A DNA stretch of 64,000 bases from Mycolicibacterium sediminis (lineage in GTDB: Bacteria; Actinomycetota; Actinomycetes; Mycobacteriales; Mycobacteriaceae): contig NZ_AP022588.1 of the NCBI RefSeq assembly GCF_010731735.1, forward strand, positions 2,356,001 to 2,420,000, written 5' to 3'. The notes beneath the pieces are model-generated. The model saw only the letters and a list, made by a program, of their open reading frames with translations. It did not search any database and was not told where the DNA came from. The translations under genes and the position numbers were made by a program. Shown in pieces: positions 19,166 to 27,453 of the stretch; position 1 is the first letter of the stretch, and each line of letters opens with the position of its first letter.

Positions 19166-19533
19166 GGCTATCAAATACCCTGTGTCGTAACGTCTTAAGG
19201 GACACTGCTCCTTCGAGCTTACGTCCTGACTAGGTTTCACGTCCGTTGCGCTAATCGACCAAATGGCCAGCGGCTGAACAAGATCAGATACGTGTGGCGA
19301 TCGTCGCGACGCCGGGCCGAATCTTTCGCGATGGCAGTCCCCGCAGTCGATTGATGCCAATCGACGCCGTCCGTTGATTCTCGCAAACATTCCGGGACGT
19401 CGATAGAACCTCCCGTCTCGGCAGGACAGATCGACGCCCAACCCATAGCATCAATTCAGCACAGGTTGCCCACCGTCGAAGTCGGGACGACCTGATCGCG
19501 GGGGAAATCCTTTGTTTGATCGGGAATTGACGG
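19166..19533. other. 368-base intergenic region, AT-richer than its surroundings
   Basis: No convincing gene is present. Base composition is visibly less GC-rich than on either side, which together with the following operon suggests later acquisition. It contains a perfect 8-base inverted repeat at 19346-19365. The promoter of the glycosyltransferase operon should be here, but I could not pick a convincing -35/-10 pair. Confidence 0.6.
19346..19365. promoter_or_regulatory. Perfect 8-base inverted repeat, candidate operator
   Basis: GTCGATTG (19346-19353) and CAATCGAC (19358-19365) are separated by ATGC. The site lies 169 bases ahead of the first glycosyltransferase codon. It is too short for a terminator and has the geometry of a dimeric regulator site. 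No adjacent regulator gene explains it. Confidence 0.4.
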
Positions 19534-21174
19534 TTGGGGTGGGACTTGCCGAACTATGTCACGGGTGAGGCGCCGGTACCGGTGACGAGAGCCCAGCATC
19601 TGGTGCATGGCGACGAAGACCGCAGAATTCGTGCTCACAAGGCGGCGGGCGCGTTTTCAGCAACGATTGTTGCCACACTGACGGCTGTGCTGCTCATCGG
19701 CGACGCGCAGATCTCCGTGATCGTGGTGTGTTGTCTGTTCTCGACGATGGCATTCGTGATGAGCGTGTCGTTCCTGGTCACCCTCATGTACGCGAAGCGA
19801 GAAGGTGGGCGGGAGTTCGATCTGGAACTGGCCGAACCCGATGACCGAGACCGGGAATCCATCGCGGTTCTCATACCGGCGCGCCATGAAACCACGGTGC
19901 TGGCGTCCACGTTGCTCAATACGGCGTGGACGCAAAGGGACCACGCGAACCACCAGATCTTCGCGGTGATCAACGACGACGACCCGGACACGATGCGGGT
20001 GGCAGCCATCGCGGCGACCGCAATCAACGGCGGCATGTCCGCTGATAGAAGTCGGCACGAGCAGCAGTCCGAGATGTTCGCGGCGATCGCGGCCGACGAT
20101 CTGACCGCCCATCTGGGAGACCTCCTTGCGGCGGTTCCGCCAGGGCCCGTCCAGGTCCTGGTCTATCCCTTGGGCAAGCGCCCGCCCAACAAGCCGCAGC
20201 AGCTGAACTTCGCCTTCTGGTACCTGCGGTCGCAATTCACCGTGTTCACGGTGCTCGACGCGGAAAGCCTTGCCGCCGAGGGACTTCTCCGCGCCGTGGA
20301 TCGTGCCTTCCATGATCATCCCGACGTGGAGGTCATCCAGGGCGGAATCCAACTGATGGATCCGCTTCCGGACGGCCCGTGGTGGAGACGAACGCTGATG
20401 GGCGTCACGCGGTGGTACTCGTGGCACAACCTGCTGGAGTACACCCGCTGGTTCAGTTCTCAGATGCGCTACCAGTCCGACCGCGGTTTCATGCCGCTCG
20501 GAGGCAACACCGTCTTCCTCCGTCGGGAACTGCTGGTGAAGACGGATGCATGGCCGATGTCTCTCACCGAAGACTGTGAACTCGGCGTGCGGGCAACGGC
20601 CATCCACGGTGCGAAGACACTGAGCTTCTACGATCCGAAGCTGACGACACGTGAGGAGACCCCACCGAGCCTGCGCACGCTGATCAAGCAGCGGCGGCGC
20701 TGGAACATCGGTTTCATTCAGAGCTTCGTCGCCGGCAACTGGCGCGCTCTTCCGACCAGACGTCAGCGCTTCGTGGCGCTGTGGATCCTCAGCATGAGCT
20801 TCTTCCAGACGTTCTCACTCGCCATACTGCCCCTGACACTGCTCACCGTGTTCTGGATCAAGTCGCCAGCGCCGCTGGCGGTTGCGCTGTGCGTGCCCAC
20901 CATTCCCGTGGTGCTCGGCATGGCGCTCCAGATGCTGTACCTGCACGACTACGGCAAAGCCTTCGATCGTCGGATCGGCTGGAACGTCTACGTCGTCTAC
21001 GTCATCACGTTCCTGCCCTATCAGCTCGTGCTCTCGTTTGCGGCCGCGCAGGCGCTCCTCTGGTACTGGCGTGGACGTCTCGGCTGGGACAAGACCGAAC
21101 ACGTCGGCGATCACATGGATCTCGCCGCACCGGTCGCAATACCCCTTGCCGGCCGGATCGCTCGGACGACGTGA
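19534..21174 (+). CDS. Membrane processive glycosyltransferase 2, cellulose/hyaluronan synthase-like
   Basis: Probable polymerising beta-glycosyltransferase that both makes and extrudes a polysaccharide. It has about 546 residues; the start is uncertain (TTG 19534, or in-frame GTG 19582). Two transmembrane helices at about 41-86 precede a cytosolic GT2 domain (110-400). That domain shows all processive hallmarks: Asp cluster INDDD (147-150), LDAES (241-245), TED at 345-347 and QRRRW at 386-390. Three or more C-terminal helices follow (ILSMSFFQTFSLAILPL, LAVALCVPTIPVVLG, VVYVITFLPYQLVL). No PilZ domain is present. It is the first gene of a four-gene operon ending in a GH8 glycanase. The sugar used (glucose or other) cannot be fixed from sequence. 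Confidence 0.85.
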   Translation: MGWDLPNYVTGEAPVPVTRAQHLVHGDEDRRIRAHKAAGAFSATIVATLTAVLLIGDAQISVIVVCCLFSTMAFVMSVSFLVTLMYAKREGGREFDLELAEPDDRDRESIAVLIPARHETTVLASTLLNTAWTQRDHANHQIFAVINDDDPDTMRVAAIAATAINGGMSADRSRHEQQSEMFAAIAADDLTAHLGDLLAAVPPGPVQVLVYPLGKRPPNKPQQLNFAFWYLRSQFTVFTVLDAESLAAEGLLRAVDRAFHDHPDVEVIQGGIQLMDPLPDGPWWRRTLMGVTRWYSWHNLLEYTRWFSSQMRYQSDRGFMPLGGNTVFLRRELLVKTDAWPMSLTEDCELGVRATAIHGAKTLSFYDPKLTTREETPPSLRTLIKQRRRWNIGFIQSFVAGNWRALPTRRQRFVALWILSMSFFQTFSLAILPLTLLTVFWIKSPAPLAVALCVPTIPVVLGMALQMLYLHDYGKAFDRRIGWNVYVVYVITFLPYQLVLSFAAAQALLWYWRGRLGWDKTEHVGDHMDLAAPVAIPLAGRIARTT

Positions 21175-21182
21175 TCCGCTAG

Positions 21183-22796
21183 ATGGCAACCATTCTGGAA
21201 GTACGCGAGGGCCCCGGGGATGCCGCCCTGCCCCCTAGCCCGGCCGGCCGGACCTCTCGATTGGCACGGTGGCGGACACCTGCGATCTGCGCGGCGATCA
21301 TCGTCACGTGTTCGATCGCTACGGCCTTCAACGTCTATGGCAACCCGGTCCGCTTCAAGGACGAGGGCGTGTACCTCGCCCAGGCCTGGGCGATTCCCAA
21401 CCTCGGCGCTCTGGCGCACTACACGTACTGGTACGACCATCCGCCGCTCGGCTGGATACAGATGTCGTTGTGGGCAACGGTCACGGATGGGTGGGACCGC
21501 TGGAACGAGCAGAGCACCATGGCGGGGCGCGAGTTCATGATCGTGGCGCGAGTCGCGACGAGTCTCTTGATCTACGCGCTCGGCCGCCGGGTGGGCCTGC
21601 GCCGATCCTGGGCGGTCATCGCCGTGCTGGTGTTCCTGTTCAGCCCGCTGGCGATGTACTACGGCCGATTGACGTTGCTCGACAACGTGGCGATGCCGTG
21701 GGTACTCGCAAGCCTGGTGCTGGCGTGGTCGCCGAGGCGAGCGTGGGGTGCCGGTGTGGGCTCCGCGCTGTGCTTTGCCGTTGCGGTTCTGACCAAGGAG
21801 ACGCTGCTCCTACTGGCACCCGCGATCGTGCTGGCAATCTGGTCCAATTATCGCCGCTCGAACAACCGTCAGTTCGTCTGGGTTGCCTTCGGTCTCGTCC
21901 TCGCCATGTCTGCGGCCCTGTACCCGCTGTACGCCCTCATCAAGAGTGAGCTGACGCCGGGCGCCGGACACGTCAGCCTGCTCGGTGCCCTCGACTGGCA
22001 GTTGAGTGCGCGCAAGGGCAGCGGCAGCGTGTTCGACGCATCAAGCGATGCAAGGACATTGGTCGACAGCTGGCTAGCGCTGGATGCCTGGCTTCCGGTC
22101 GGCGGACTCGTCGCGGCAGCGTTGCTCGTCGGAGATCGTCGACTCCGTCCCATCGTATTGGCCCTGGCAATCCAGTCGGCGATGCTGCTGCGCCAGGGTT
22201 ACCTGCCTTCGATGTACGTCGTGGCGATGCTCCCGTTCTGTGCACTAGCAGTGGCGGGACTGTGCGACAGGATGTGGACGCGAACCGCCGACGGCCCGGC
22301 GACCGTTCCCCTGCGATCCGACGGACGTCGACGTCAGCGCTGGCGACCCGCAGCGGCCGTTGCCGGATCGTTGGCCGTCGTGGTCTTCTGGTGCGTCGCC
22401 ATCACCGTGGCCGGAAGCGGGTGGAGTAACACCCTCGAGTACCAGTGGACGGTGGACGCCGACGCATCGCAGCGCCAGGTGACCGCCTGGCTGCGGGACA
22501 ACGTCCCCCACGACGCCAACGTCGTCGCCGAAGGCGAGATGTGGCTCGATCTGCACAACGCCGGTTTCGATGGACACGGCAACATCTGGGTCTACAAGGT
22601 CGACAGCGACCCCGAAGTCACCCAACGACTCGGCAGCTGGCAGGCCATCGACTACCTGGCTTTGTCCCGCGTCACCCTGGTGTCCGAGTCCAAGGCGACG
22701 ATGCCCATGGTGTTCGAAGCACTGGATCACGCGGAGCCCGTCGCCGAATTCGGGTCGGCCAACGACGCCGTCGTCATCATGAGAGTCGACCCGTGA
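21183..22796 (+). CDS. PMT/ArnT-type membrane glycosyltransferase (PMT_2 family)
   Basis: Predicted polytopic transferase that uses a polyprenyl-phosphate sugar on the outer face of the membrane. It has 537 residues with about ten helices up to residue 420, then a soluble C-terminal domain. The family's first-loop acidic pair is present as KDEGVY (Asp60-Glu61), followed by YDHPPLGW (84-91), which is diagnostic of this GT-C fold. It starts eight bases after the GT2 stop and overlaps the next gene as GTGA. The partner gene downstream makes the lipid-linked donor, so the two likely form one decoration module. Confidence 0.85.
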   Translation: MATILEVREGPGDAALPPSPAGRTSRLARWRTPAICAAIIVTCSIATAFNVYGNPVRFKDEGVYLAQAWAIPNLGALAHYTYWYDHPPLGWIQMSLWATVTDGWDRWNEQSTMAGREFMIVARVATSLLIYALGRRVGLRRSWAVIAVLVFLFSPLAMYYGRLTLLDNVAMPWVLASLVLAWSPRRAWGAGVGSALCFAVAVLTKETLLLLAPAIVLAIWSNYRRSNNRQFVWVAFGLVLAMSAALYPLYALIKSELTPGAGHVSLLGALDWQLSARKGSGSVFDASSDARTLVDSWLALDAWLPVGGLVAAALLVGDRRLRPIVLALAIQSAMLLRQGYLPSMYVVAMLPFCALAVAGLCDRMWTRTADGPATVPLRSDGRRRQRWRPAAAVAGSLAVVVFWCVAITVAGSGWSNTLEYQWTVDADASQRQVTAWLRDNVPHDANVVAEGEMWLDLHNAGFDGHGNIWVYKVDSDPEVTQRLGSWQAIDYLALSRVTLVSESKATMPMVFEALDHAEPVAEFGSANDAVVIMRVDP

Positions 22797-23545
22797 CTCG
22801 GACAGTGGTCGTGATCCCGACGTACAACGAGATCGACAACGTGGCTCTCATCGTGGATCGCACGACGTCCACGAACCCAGACGTCCACGTACTCGTCGTG
22901 GACGACGACAGCCCCGACGGCACCGGTGCCGCCGCGGATCGAATCGCTCTGCGCCTGTCGCAGGTTCACGTCCTGCACCGTTCAGCCAAGGAGGGGTTGG
23001 GCGCGGCGTACCTCGCGGGATTCGCCTGGGCGCTGGACCAGGGTTTCGACGTGGTGGTCGAGATGGATGCGGACGGAAGTCACGCTCCGGAGCAACTCGA
23101 GGGCCTCTTGACCGCCATCTCTCGCGGAGCCCACGTCGCGATCGGCTCTCGGTACGTGGCAGGAGGGGCAACGGTCAATTGGCCGCGACGACGTCGGATG
23201 CTCTCGAAGACCGCCAACGCATACGCCCGCCTCGCGCTGGGTGCCCCGATCAACGACATCACCTCGGGTTACCGCGCCTACCGTAGTGAGGTCTTGGCCG
23301 ACATCGACTTCGCGGACGTCCACTCCCGGGGCTACGGCTTCCAGGTCGAGATGGCCTGGCGCGCAATTCGACTCGGAGGCGTCGTCGTCGAAGTGCCGAT
23401 CACCTTCGTCGAACGACGGCTAGGGGCTTCGAAGATGGACATCGGCACCATCTGGGAGGCCGTCACCAACATCGCACGATGGGGGGTGCAGCATCGCTTC
23501 GGGATCACCCGCGAGACCGGCCGAGACAGGAAGGCATCGAGGTGA
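22793..23545 (+). CDS. Polyprenyl-phosphate sugar synthase (DPM1/GtrB-like, GT2)
   Basis: Transfers a hexose from a nucleotide sugar to polyprenyl phosphate at the inner membrane face. GTG 22793 overlaps the preceding stop and gives 250 residues. Motifs in order: VVIPTYNEIDN, VVDDDSPDGTG, the DxD motif in VEMDADGSHAPEQL, GSRYVAGGA, and the C-terminal FVERRLGASKM. It lacks C-terminal transmembrane helices, so it resembles soluble DPM1-like synthases such as the Ppm1 D2 domain. Mannose is the usual sugar of this subgroup; glucose is possible. Confidence 0.88.
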   Translation: MTRTVVVIPTYNEIDNVALIVDRTTSTNPDVHVLVVDDDSPDGTGAAADRIALRLSQVHVLHRSAKEGLGAAYLAGFAWALDQGFDVVVEMDADGSHAPEQLEGLLTAISRGAHVAIGSRYVAGGATVNWPRRRRMLSKTANAYARLALGAPINDITSGYRAYRSEVLADIDFADVHSRGYGFQVEMAWRAIRLGGVVVEVPITFVERRLGASKMDIGTIWEAVTNIARWGVQHRFGITRETGRDRKASR

Positions 23546-23555
23546 TGGCTCGCGA

Positions 23556-24644
23556 GTGGCTACGCGACGTGGTCTCGTCGCCGGACTGGTGGTCGTGGTG
23601 TTCGTCGCGGTGGTCACCGCATGGCGGCTACACGCGGACGGTGCGAAAGAGTCACCGCCCGACAGTGGCATCGCCGGGGTCGCCACGGAACACGGGCGCA
23701 GCTTCCTACGCGAGTACCTGGCATCCGACGGCCGCGTCGTCCGCATCGACGAGGGCGGCGACGTCGTAAGTGAGGGACAGGCCTACGGGATGCTCATCGC
23801 TGCAGCCATCGACGACGAACCCAACTTTCGCCTGATCTGGTCGTGGACACAGACCAATCTCTTGCGGTCCGACGGCCTCTTGGCCTGGCGTTGGTACGAG
23901 GGCGGTGTGACGGACGCCAACAGCGCAAGTGACGCAGATCTAGATGCGGCCCGCGCACTCATCCTGGCCGGCGACAGATTCGGGGCGCCCGACCTGACGT
24001 CCCACGGCAGACGTCTCGCGGCAGCGGTGCTCGACGGCGAGACGAGACCGGGTGGGGACGGGTACGTCATGGTCGCGGGCAACTGGGCCACGGCCCACCC
24101 GCAGCAAGTGAACGCGAGTTACTTCAGCCCGCGGGCCGAGCAGGAGCTTGCCCGTTTCGACGCACGGTGGAGCACCGTCTCGACGGGGAACCGTGGCGTC
24201 ATCGAGAGATTGATTCAGCAGGCGCCACTGCCGCCCGACTGGGCGGAGTTGAACGGAGACGCGATCAGTGCCGTCGGGCACGGATCGGCACCGGTCCAGT
24301 TCGGCCTGGACGCTGCGCGGGTTCCGATCCGGCTCGCCGAATCATGCGCCCACGAAGACCGCGAACTCGCCGCTGCCATGCGCATCCCGCTCTCCGTGCA
24401 ACCGTCAGCCGTGGGGATCCGTCATCTCGACGGTTCCGCCGCGGTCGAATGGAAGCATCCCATCGCACTCGTCGCACGGGCCGCCGTCTTGCTTGCTGCT
24501 GGAGACGGTCCAGGTTCCGCAAGGGCGCTCGATGAATCGGCAGCTCTGCAGGCGCGCTATCCCAGCTACTACGGAGCGGCTTGGGTCGCTTTGGGCGACC
24601 TGATGTTGCGGTCGTCGGCGCTGGGCGAATGTCCGCGTGCCTAA
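23556..24644 (+). CDS. Secreted or membrane-anchored glycoside hydrolase family 8 (BcsZ-like endoglucanase)
   Basis: Predicted endo-beta-1,4-glycanase of the type that accompanies bacterial cellulose synthases. GTG 23556 gives 362 residues. Residues 4-22 are a hydrophobic signal or anchor (GLVAGLVVVVFVAVV). Family hallmarks: proton donor Glu73 in SEGQAYGM, the ASDADLD signature (124-130, with Asp126), VNASYFSP and QFGLDAARVPIRLA. It lies 11 bases after the polyprenyl-sugar synthase, so it belongs to the same operon. An ATG at 23545 starts a different, short frame and is not used. Substrate is probably the polymer made by the GT2 gene. Confidence 0.87.
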   Translation: MATRRGLVAGLVVVVFVAVVTAWRLHADGAKESPPDSGIAGVATEHGRSFLREYLASDGRVVRIDEGGDVVSEGQAYGMLIAAAIDDEPNFRLIWSWTQTNLLRSDGLLAWRWYEGGVTDANSASDADLDAARALILAGDRFGAPDLTSHGRRLAAAVLDGETRPGGDGYVMVAGNWATAHPQQVNASYFSPRAEQELARFDARWSTVSTGNRGVIERLIQQAPLPPDWAELNGDAISAVGHGSAPVQFGLDAARVPIRLAESCAHEDRELAAAMRIPLSVQPSAVGIRHLDGSAAVEWKHPIALVARAAVLLAAGDGPGSARALDESAALQARYPSYYGAAWVALGDLMLRSSALGECPRA

Positions 24645-24722
24645 CGTTCGTGCTGCCCGCCTCGTCGCCGAAACTCACAGGAACGGGTTTGCGAAACCAG
24701 CAACCGATCAAGGCACGGCTGT

Positions 24723-26336
24723 GTGATCGTTCTACGCATGCGTAAAGCGTTGAGGGCTGGCTACCTCGCCACCCTTTCCCTCCTTGGTGCCGTGGTCCTG
24801 CTGATCGGATCGGCCTTCTCGGCCGCTCTCGCCTTCGGAGCCATCGGCCTGATCGTCCAGGGCACCGGCACCCCCAACGCAAACATCGTCAACAACTACC
24901 TCGAGAACGCCCGCAACCGGTACCTGCAGGGCACCGCGTGCACGAACGCGTTCAACTGCGGGACGGTGGCAGAGGGCGTGCCCGACCCCACGCTCCAGGG
25001 GATCAACTACCCGGCGTCCTTCTTCCCGCTGTCCTTCATCCCCGGCTGGTGCCGGTCCGGCCCGGACGGCTGCGACAAGTGGGACGTCTCCGTCGGCAAG
25101 GGCGCCGTGGGCCTACAGGAGCAACTGGACTACGCCCTCACGCAGACCTCCGACGACATCGTCGTCTTCGGCTACTCGCAGGGCGGGGCAGTCGTCTCCA
25201 ACGTCCTCAACGACTACATCAAGGCGATCCCGGTCGACGCGCAGAAGAAGCGCATCCAGATCGTCACCATCGGCGGCATCGAGACACCGGACGGCGGCCT
25301 GTGGTCGCGGCTCAGCCCGCTCGGTTTCATCCCCTATTTCGACATCACGTTCGGGCCGCCCATGACGCCGGACCCCCTCGTCAAGCAGACCGTGATGTCC
25401 TTCCACTTCGACCCGGTGGGTGACGCACCGCGCTACTTCGGCAATCCCTTCGCGCTGCTCAACGCCGTCGCCGCGCTCGAGACGGTGCACGGCTTCTACC
25501 TGACGCCGAACGGCAACGGCCCGACCGAGACCCTGCCCTACGGGTACACCCCCGAGACGCTGCCCGCCGCGATCGCCTGCAACGTCGGCGTGAACTGCCG
25601 GGTGGACTCCTATGGCAACCAGTACGTCGTCATTCAGGCGACGTCGCTGCCGATCGCCGACTTCATCTACGGGTCCGTGCCGTCGGGACTGCGGCCGCTG
25701 ATCAAGCCGGTCCTCGAACTCGTCGCCCCGGCGTACCGCGTACTGGCCGAACTCGGCTACGACTACAGCGGCGACCCGAGTGTCGCCACGCCCCTGTCGA
25801 TCCTGCCGTTCAACCCGCTCACCTTCAATCCCGTGAAGGTCGGCCTGGACCTCGTGGGCGCCGTGGGCCAGGGCGTCAACAACGCACTCGGTGGCGGCAC
25901 CAGCCTGTCCCCGCTGAACCCGCCCGAGGGTGCAGTCGCGCCGAACCTGCCGCTGCAGCCCGTGCAGGGCAACCAGGCGGCCGGTGAATCACCAACGGCA
26001 ACAACCGGATCGGCCCGTGCGGCCCGGTCATCCGATTCCGTCGCCGAAACCACGACGTCGCTCGCCGACGTCGGGAACCCAACGGCGACGCTGCAGGCCA
26101 AGAAGCCGTTGACGAACGTCATCAGGCAGTCGATGCAGGCTACCGTTGGGCGCAGTGGCCTCTCGGTGCCCGGCGATGCGGGCCAGGAGATAGGCGGTCT
26201 GCGTGGCTCCGGCACCGAGGACGCGGCCGTGCCGAACGGCCTGAATACGGTAGCGGGTAAGCAATCCGAACCGGCGACTTCACAGCCCCTGAAGGCCGCG
26301 ACCAACGACGGCACCCCAGGGCAAGCCGCGGCCTGA
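24723..26336 (+). CDS. PE-PPE-domain alpha/beta hydrolase or acyltransferase
   Basis: A 537-residue exported protein. The start is GTG 24723 (AAGG nine bases upstream) or ATG 24738. Residues 5-40 form a signal-like hydrophobic stretch. Residues about 45-300 are a PE-PPE domain (serine alpha/beta hydrolase): NAFNCGT, NYPASF, and the nucleophile elbow GYSQGG. The last 150 residues are low-complexity Ala/Ser/Thr/Gly. No PE or PPE N-terminal domain is present, so it resembles the stand-alone group that includes the trehalose-ester acyltransferases Chp1/Chp2 (Rv3822, Rv1184c). The domain is seen; an acyltransferase role on a surface glycolipid is inference. Confidence 0.85.
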   Translation: MIVLRMRKALRAGYLATLSLLGAVVLLIGSAFSAALAFGAIGLIVQGTGTPNANIVNNYLENARNRYLQGTACTNAFNCGTVAEGVPDPTLQGINYPASFFPLSFIPGWCRSGPDGCDKWDVSVGKGAVGLQEQLDYALTQTSDDIVVFGYSQGGAVVSNVLNDYIKAIPVDAQKKRIQIVTIGGIETPDGGLWSRLSPLGFIPYFDITFGPPMTPDPLVKQTVMSFHFDPVGDAPRYFGNPFALLNAVAALETVHGFYLTPNGNGPTETLPYGYTPETLPAAIACNVGVNCRVDSYGNQYVVIQATSLPIADFIYGSVPSGLRPLIKPVLELVAPAYRVLAELGYDYSGDPSVATPLSILPFNPLTFNPVKVGLDLVGAVGQGVNNALGGGTSLSPLNPPEGAVAPNLPLQPVQGNQAAGESPTATTGSARAARSSDSVAETTTSLADVGNPTATLQAKKPLTNVIRQSMQATVGRSGLSVPGDAGQEIGGLRGSGTEDAAVPNGLNTVAGKQSEPATSQPLKAATNDGTPGQAAA

Positions 26337-26351
26337 CGATCCCCGTACGAG

Positions 26352-26384
26352 AACGGCCCCGCACTCGAGAGTGCGGGGCCGTTT
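26352..26384. terminator. Bidirectional terminator between convergent genes
   Basis: AACGGCCCCGCACTC (26352-26366) and GAGTGCGGGGCCGTT (26369-26383) are a perfect 15-pair hairpin with a two-base loop. A run of As or Ts sits at each side. It serves the PE-PPE gene (plus) and the mycolate methyltransferase (minus). Confidence 0.92.
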
Positions 26385-26397
26385 CACGTCGTCACCG

Positions 26398-27294
26398 TCA
26401 GGCGACGGCGCCGGGCTTCAGGTAGGTGACCAGGCTGACGTCGATGGACTCGTCGACGAAGTAGAACTGGGCGCCGGTCAGGTACTTCATGTAGCGGTCG
26501 TAGTTCTCGGTGCCCGCCGCGGCGATGGCCTCGTCCTTATGCGCCTCGAGGCGGCCGGCCCAGATGCCGAGGGTCTTGATGTAGTGGTTGCGCAGCGACA
26601 GCGCCGACGGGACCGTGAAGCCGGCCTTCTCGCCGCGCTCGACCATCATGTCGGTGGACGGAAGCCGACCGCCGGGAAAGATCTCGGTGATCATGAACTT
26701 GATGAAGCGGGCCATCTCGAACGTCAGCTTCTTACCGCGAGCCTGCAGGTCGTCCGGGTGGTAGCCGACGCTGCTCTGGAGGGTCATGCGGCCGTCGTCG
26801 GGCATCACGTCATAGCACATCTTGAAGAAGTCGTCGTAACGGTCGAAGCCGAAGTGCTCGAACGCCTCGATCGACACGATGCGGTCGACGGAGCTGCCGA
26901 ACTGCTCCCAGCCCTCGAGGCGCACGTCGAACTTGCGGCCGCTGTCGATCTTGCCCAGCAGCTCGTTGCAGTAGGCCTGCTGGTTCTTGGACAGCGTGAG
27001 GCCGATGACGTTGACGTCGTACTTCTCCATCGCGCGCTGCAACGTCAGACCCCAGCCGCAGCCGACCTCGAGCAGGGTCATGCCCGGCTTCAGGTCGAGC
27101 GCCTCGAGGTGCTGGTCGACGTTCGCGATCTGGGCCTCGGAGAGCGTCGCCTCGGGCCGGGTGAAGTACGCGCAGCTGTACTTGCGGGTCGGATCCTGGA
27201 AGACGCCGAAGAAGTCATCAGACAGGTCGTAGTGCGCCTGGATGTCCTCGAAGTGAGGCGTCATGTCCTTGATGCCGGTTGAGTTTTCGGGCAT
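26398..27294 (-). CDS. mmaA4: Mycolic acid methyltransferase, MmaA4-like
   Basis: SAM-dependent enzyme of the cyclopropane/methoxy mycolate family, 298 residues, ATG 27294 with AGGAAC ribosome-binding site. The SAM motif LLEVGCGWG, the EGWEQF and SIEAFEHFG segments and the [17 protein letters not shown] signature are present. Several stretches match MmaA4 (Hma) rather than the cyclopropane synthases: FEDIQAHYD with [29 protein letters not shown] and the ending [10 protein letters not shown]. MmaA4 makes the hydroxy-mycolate precursor of keto- and methoxy-mycolates. It is the last gene of the cluster. The assignment rests on recalled sequence features, not a search. Confidence 0.8.
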   Translation of the reverse strand: MPENSTGIKDMTPHFEDIQAHYDLSDDFFGVFQDPTRKYSCAYFTRPEATLSEAQIANVDQHLEALDLKPGMTLLEVGCGWGLTLQRAMEKYDVNVIGLTLSKNQQAYCNELLGKIDSGRKFDVRLEGWEQFGSSVDRIVSIEAFEHFGFDRYDDFFKMCYDVMPDDGRMTLQSSVGYHPDDLQARGKKLTFEMARFIKFMITEIFPGGRLPSTDMMVERGEKAGFTVPSALSLRNHYIKTLGIWAGRLEAHKDEAIAAAGTENYDRYMKYLTGAQFYFVDESIDVSLVTYLKPGAVA

Positions 27295-27453
27295 GAGTTC
27301 CTACTGGCCTTCCTGGTGGCAGCCGCAAACGCGACCGAACACTTGTGAATCTCGCTGTGATCGCACCCTACGGGTCGGAACCCCTAGTGATGCGCAACTA
27401 GCGCCATACGATAGTCGCGCCCGGTGTTCAGCCCTAATTCGCGTGACGTCCAG

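Noticed and set aside
23545-23769. ATG overlapping the polyprenyl-sugar synthase stop as the GH8 start
   Set aside because: That ATG is in a different frame that ends at 23769; the GH8 frame begins at GTG 23556 with a proper hydrophobic anchor.
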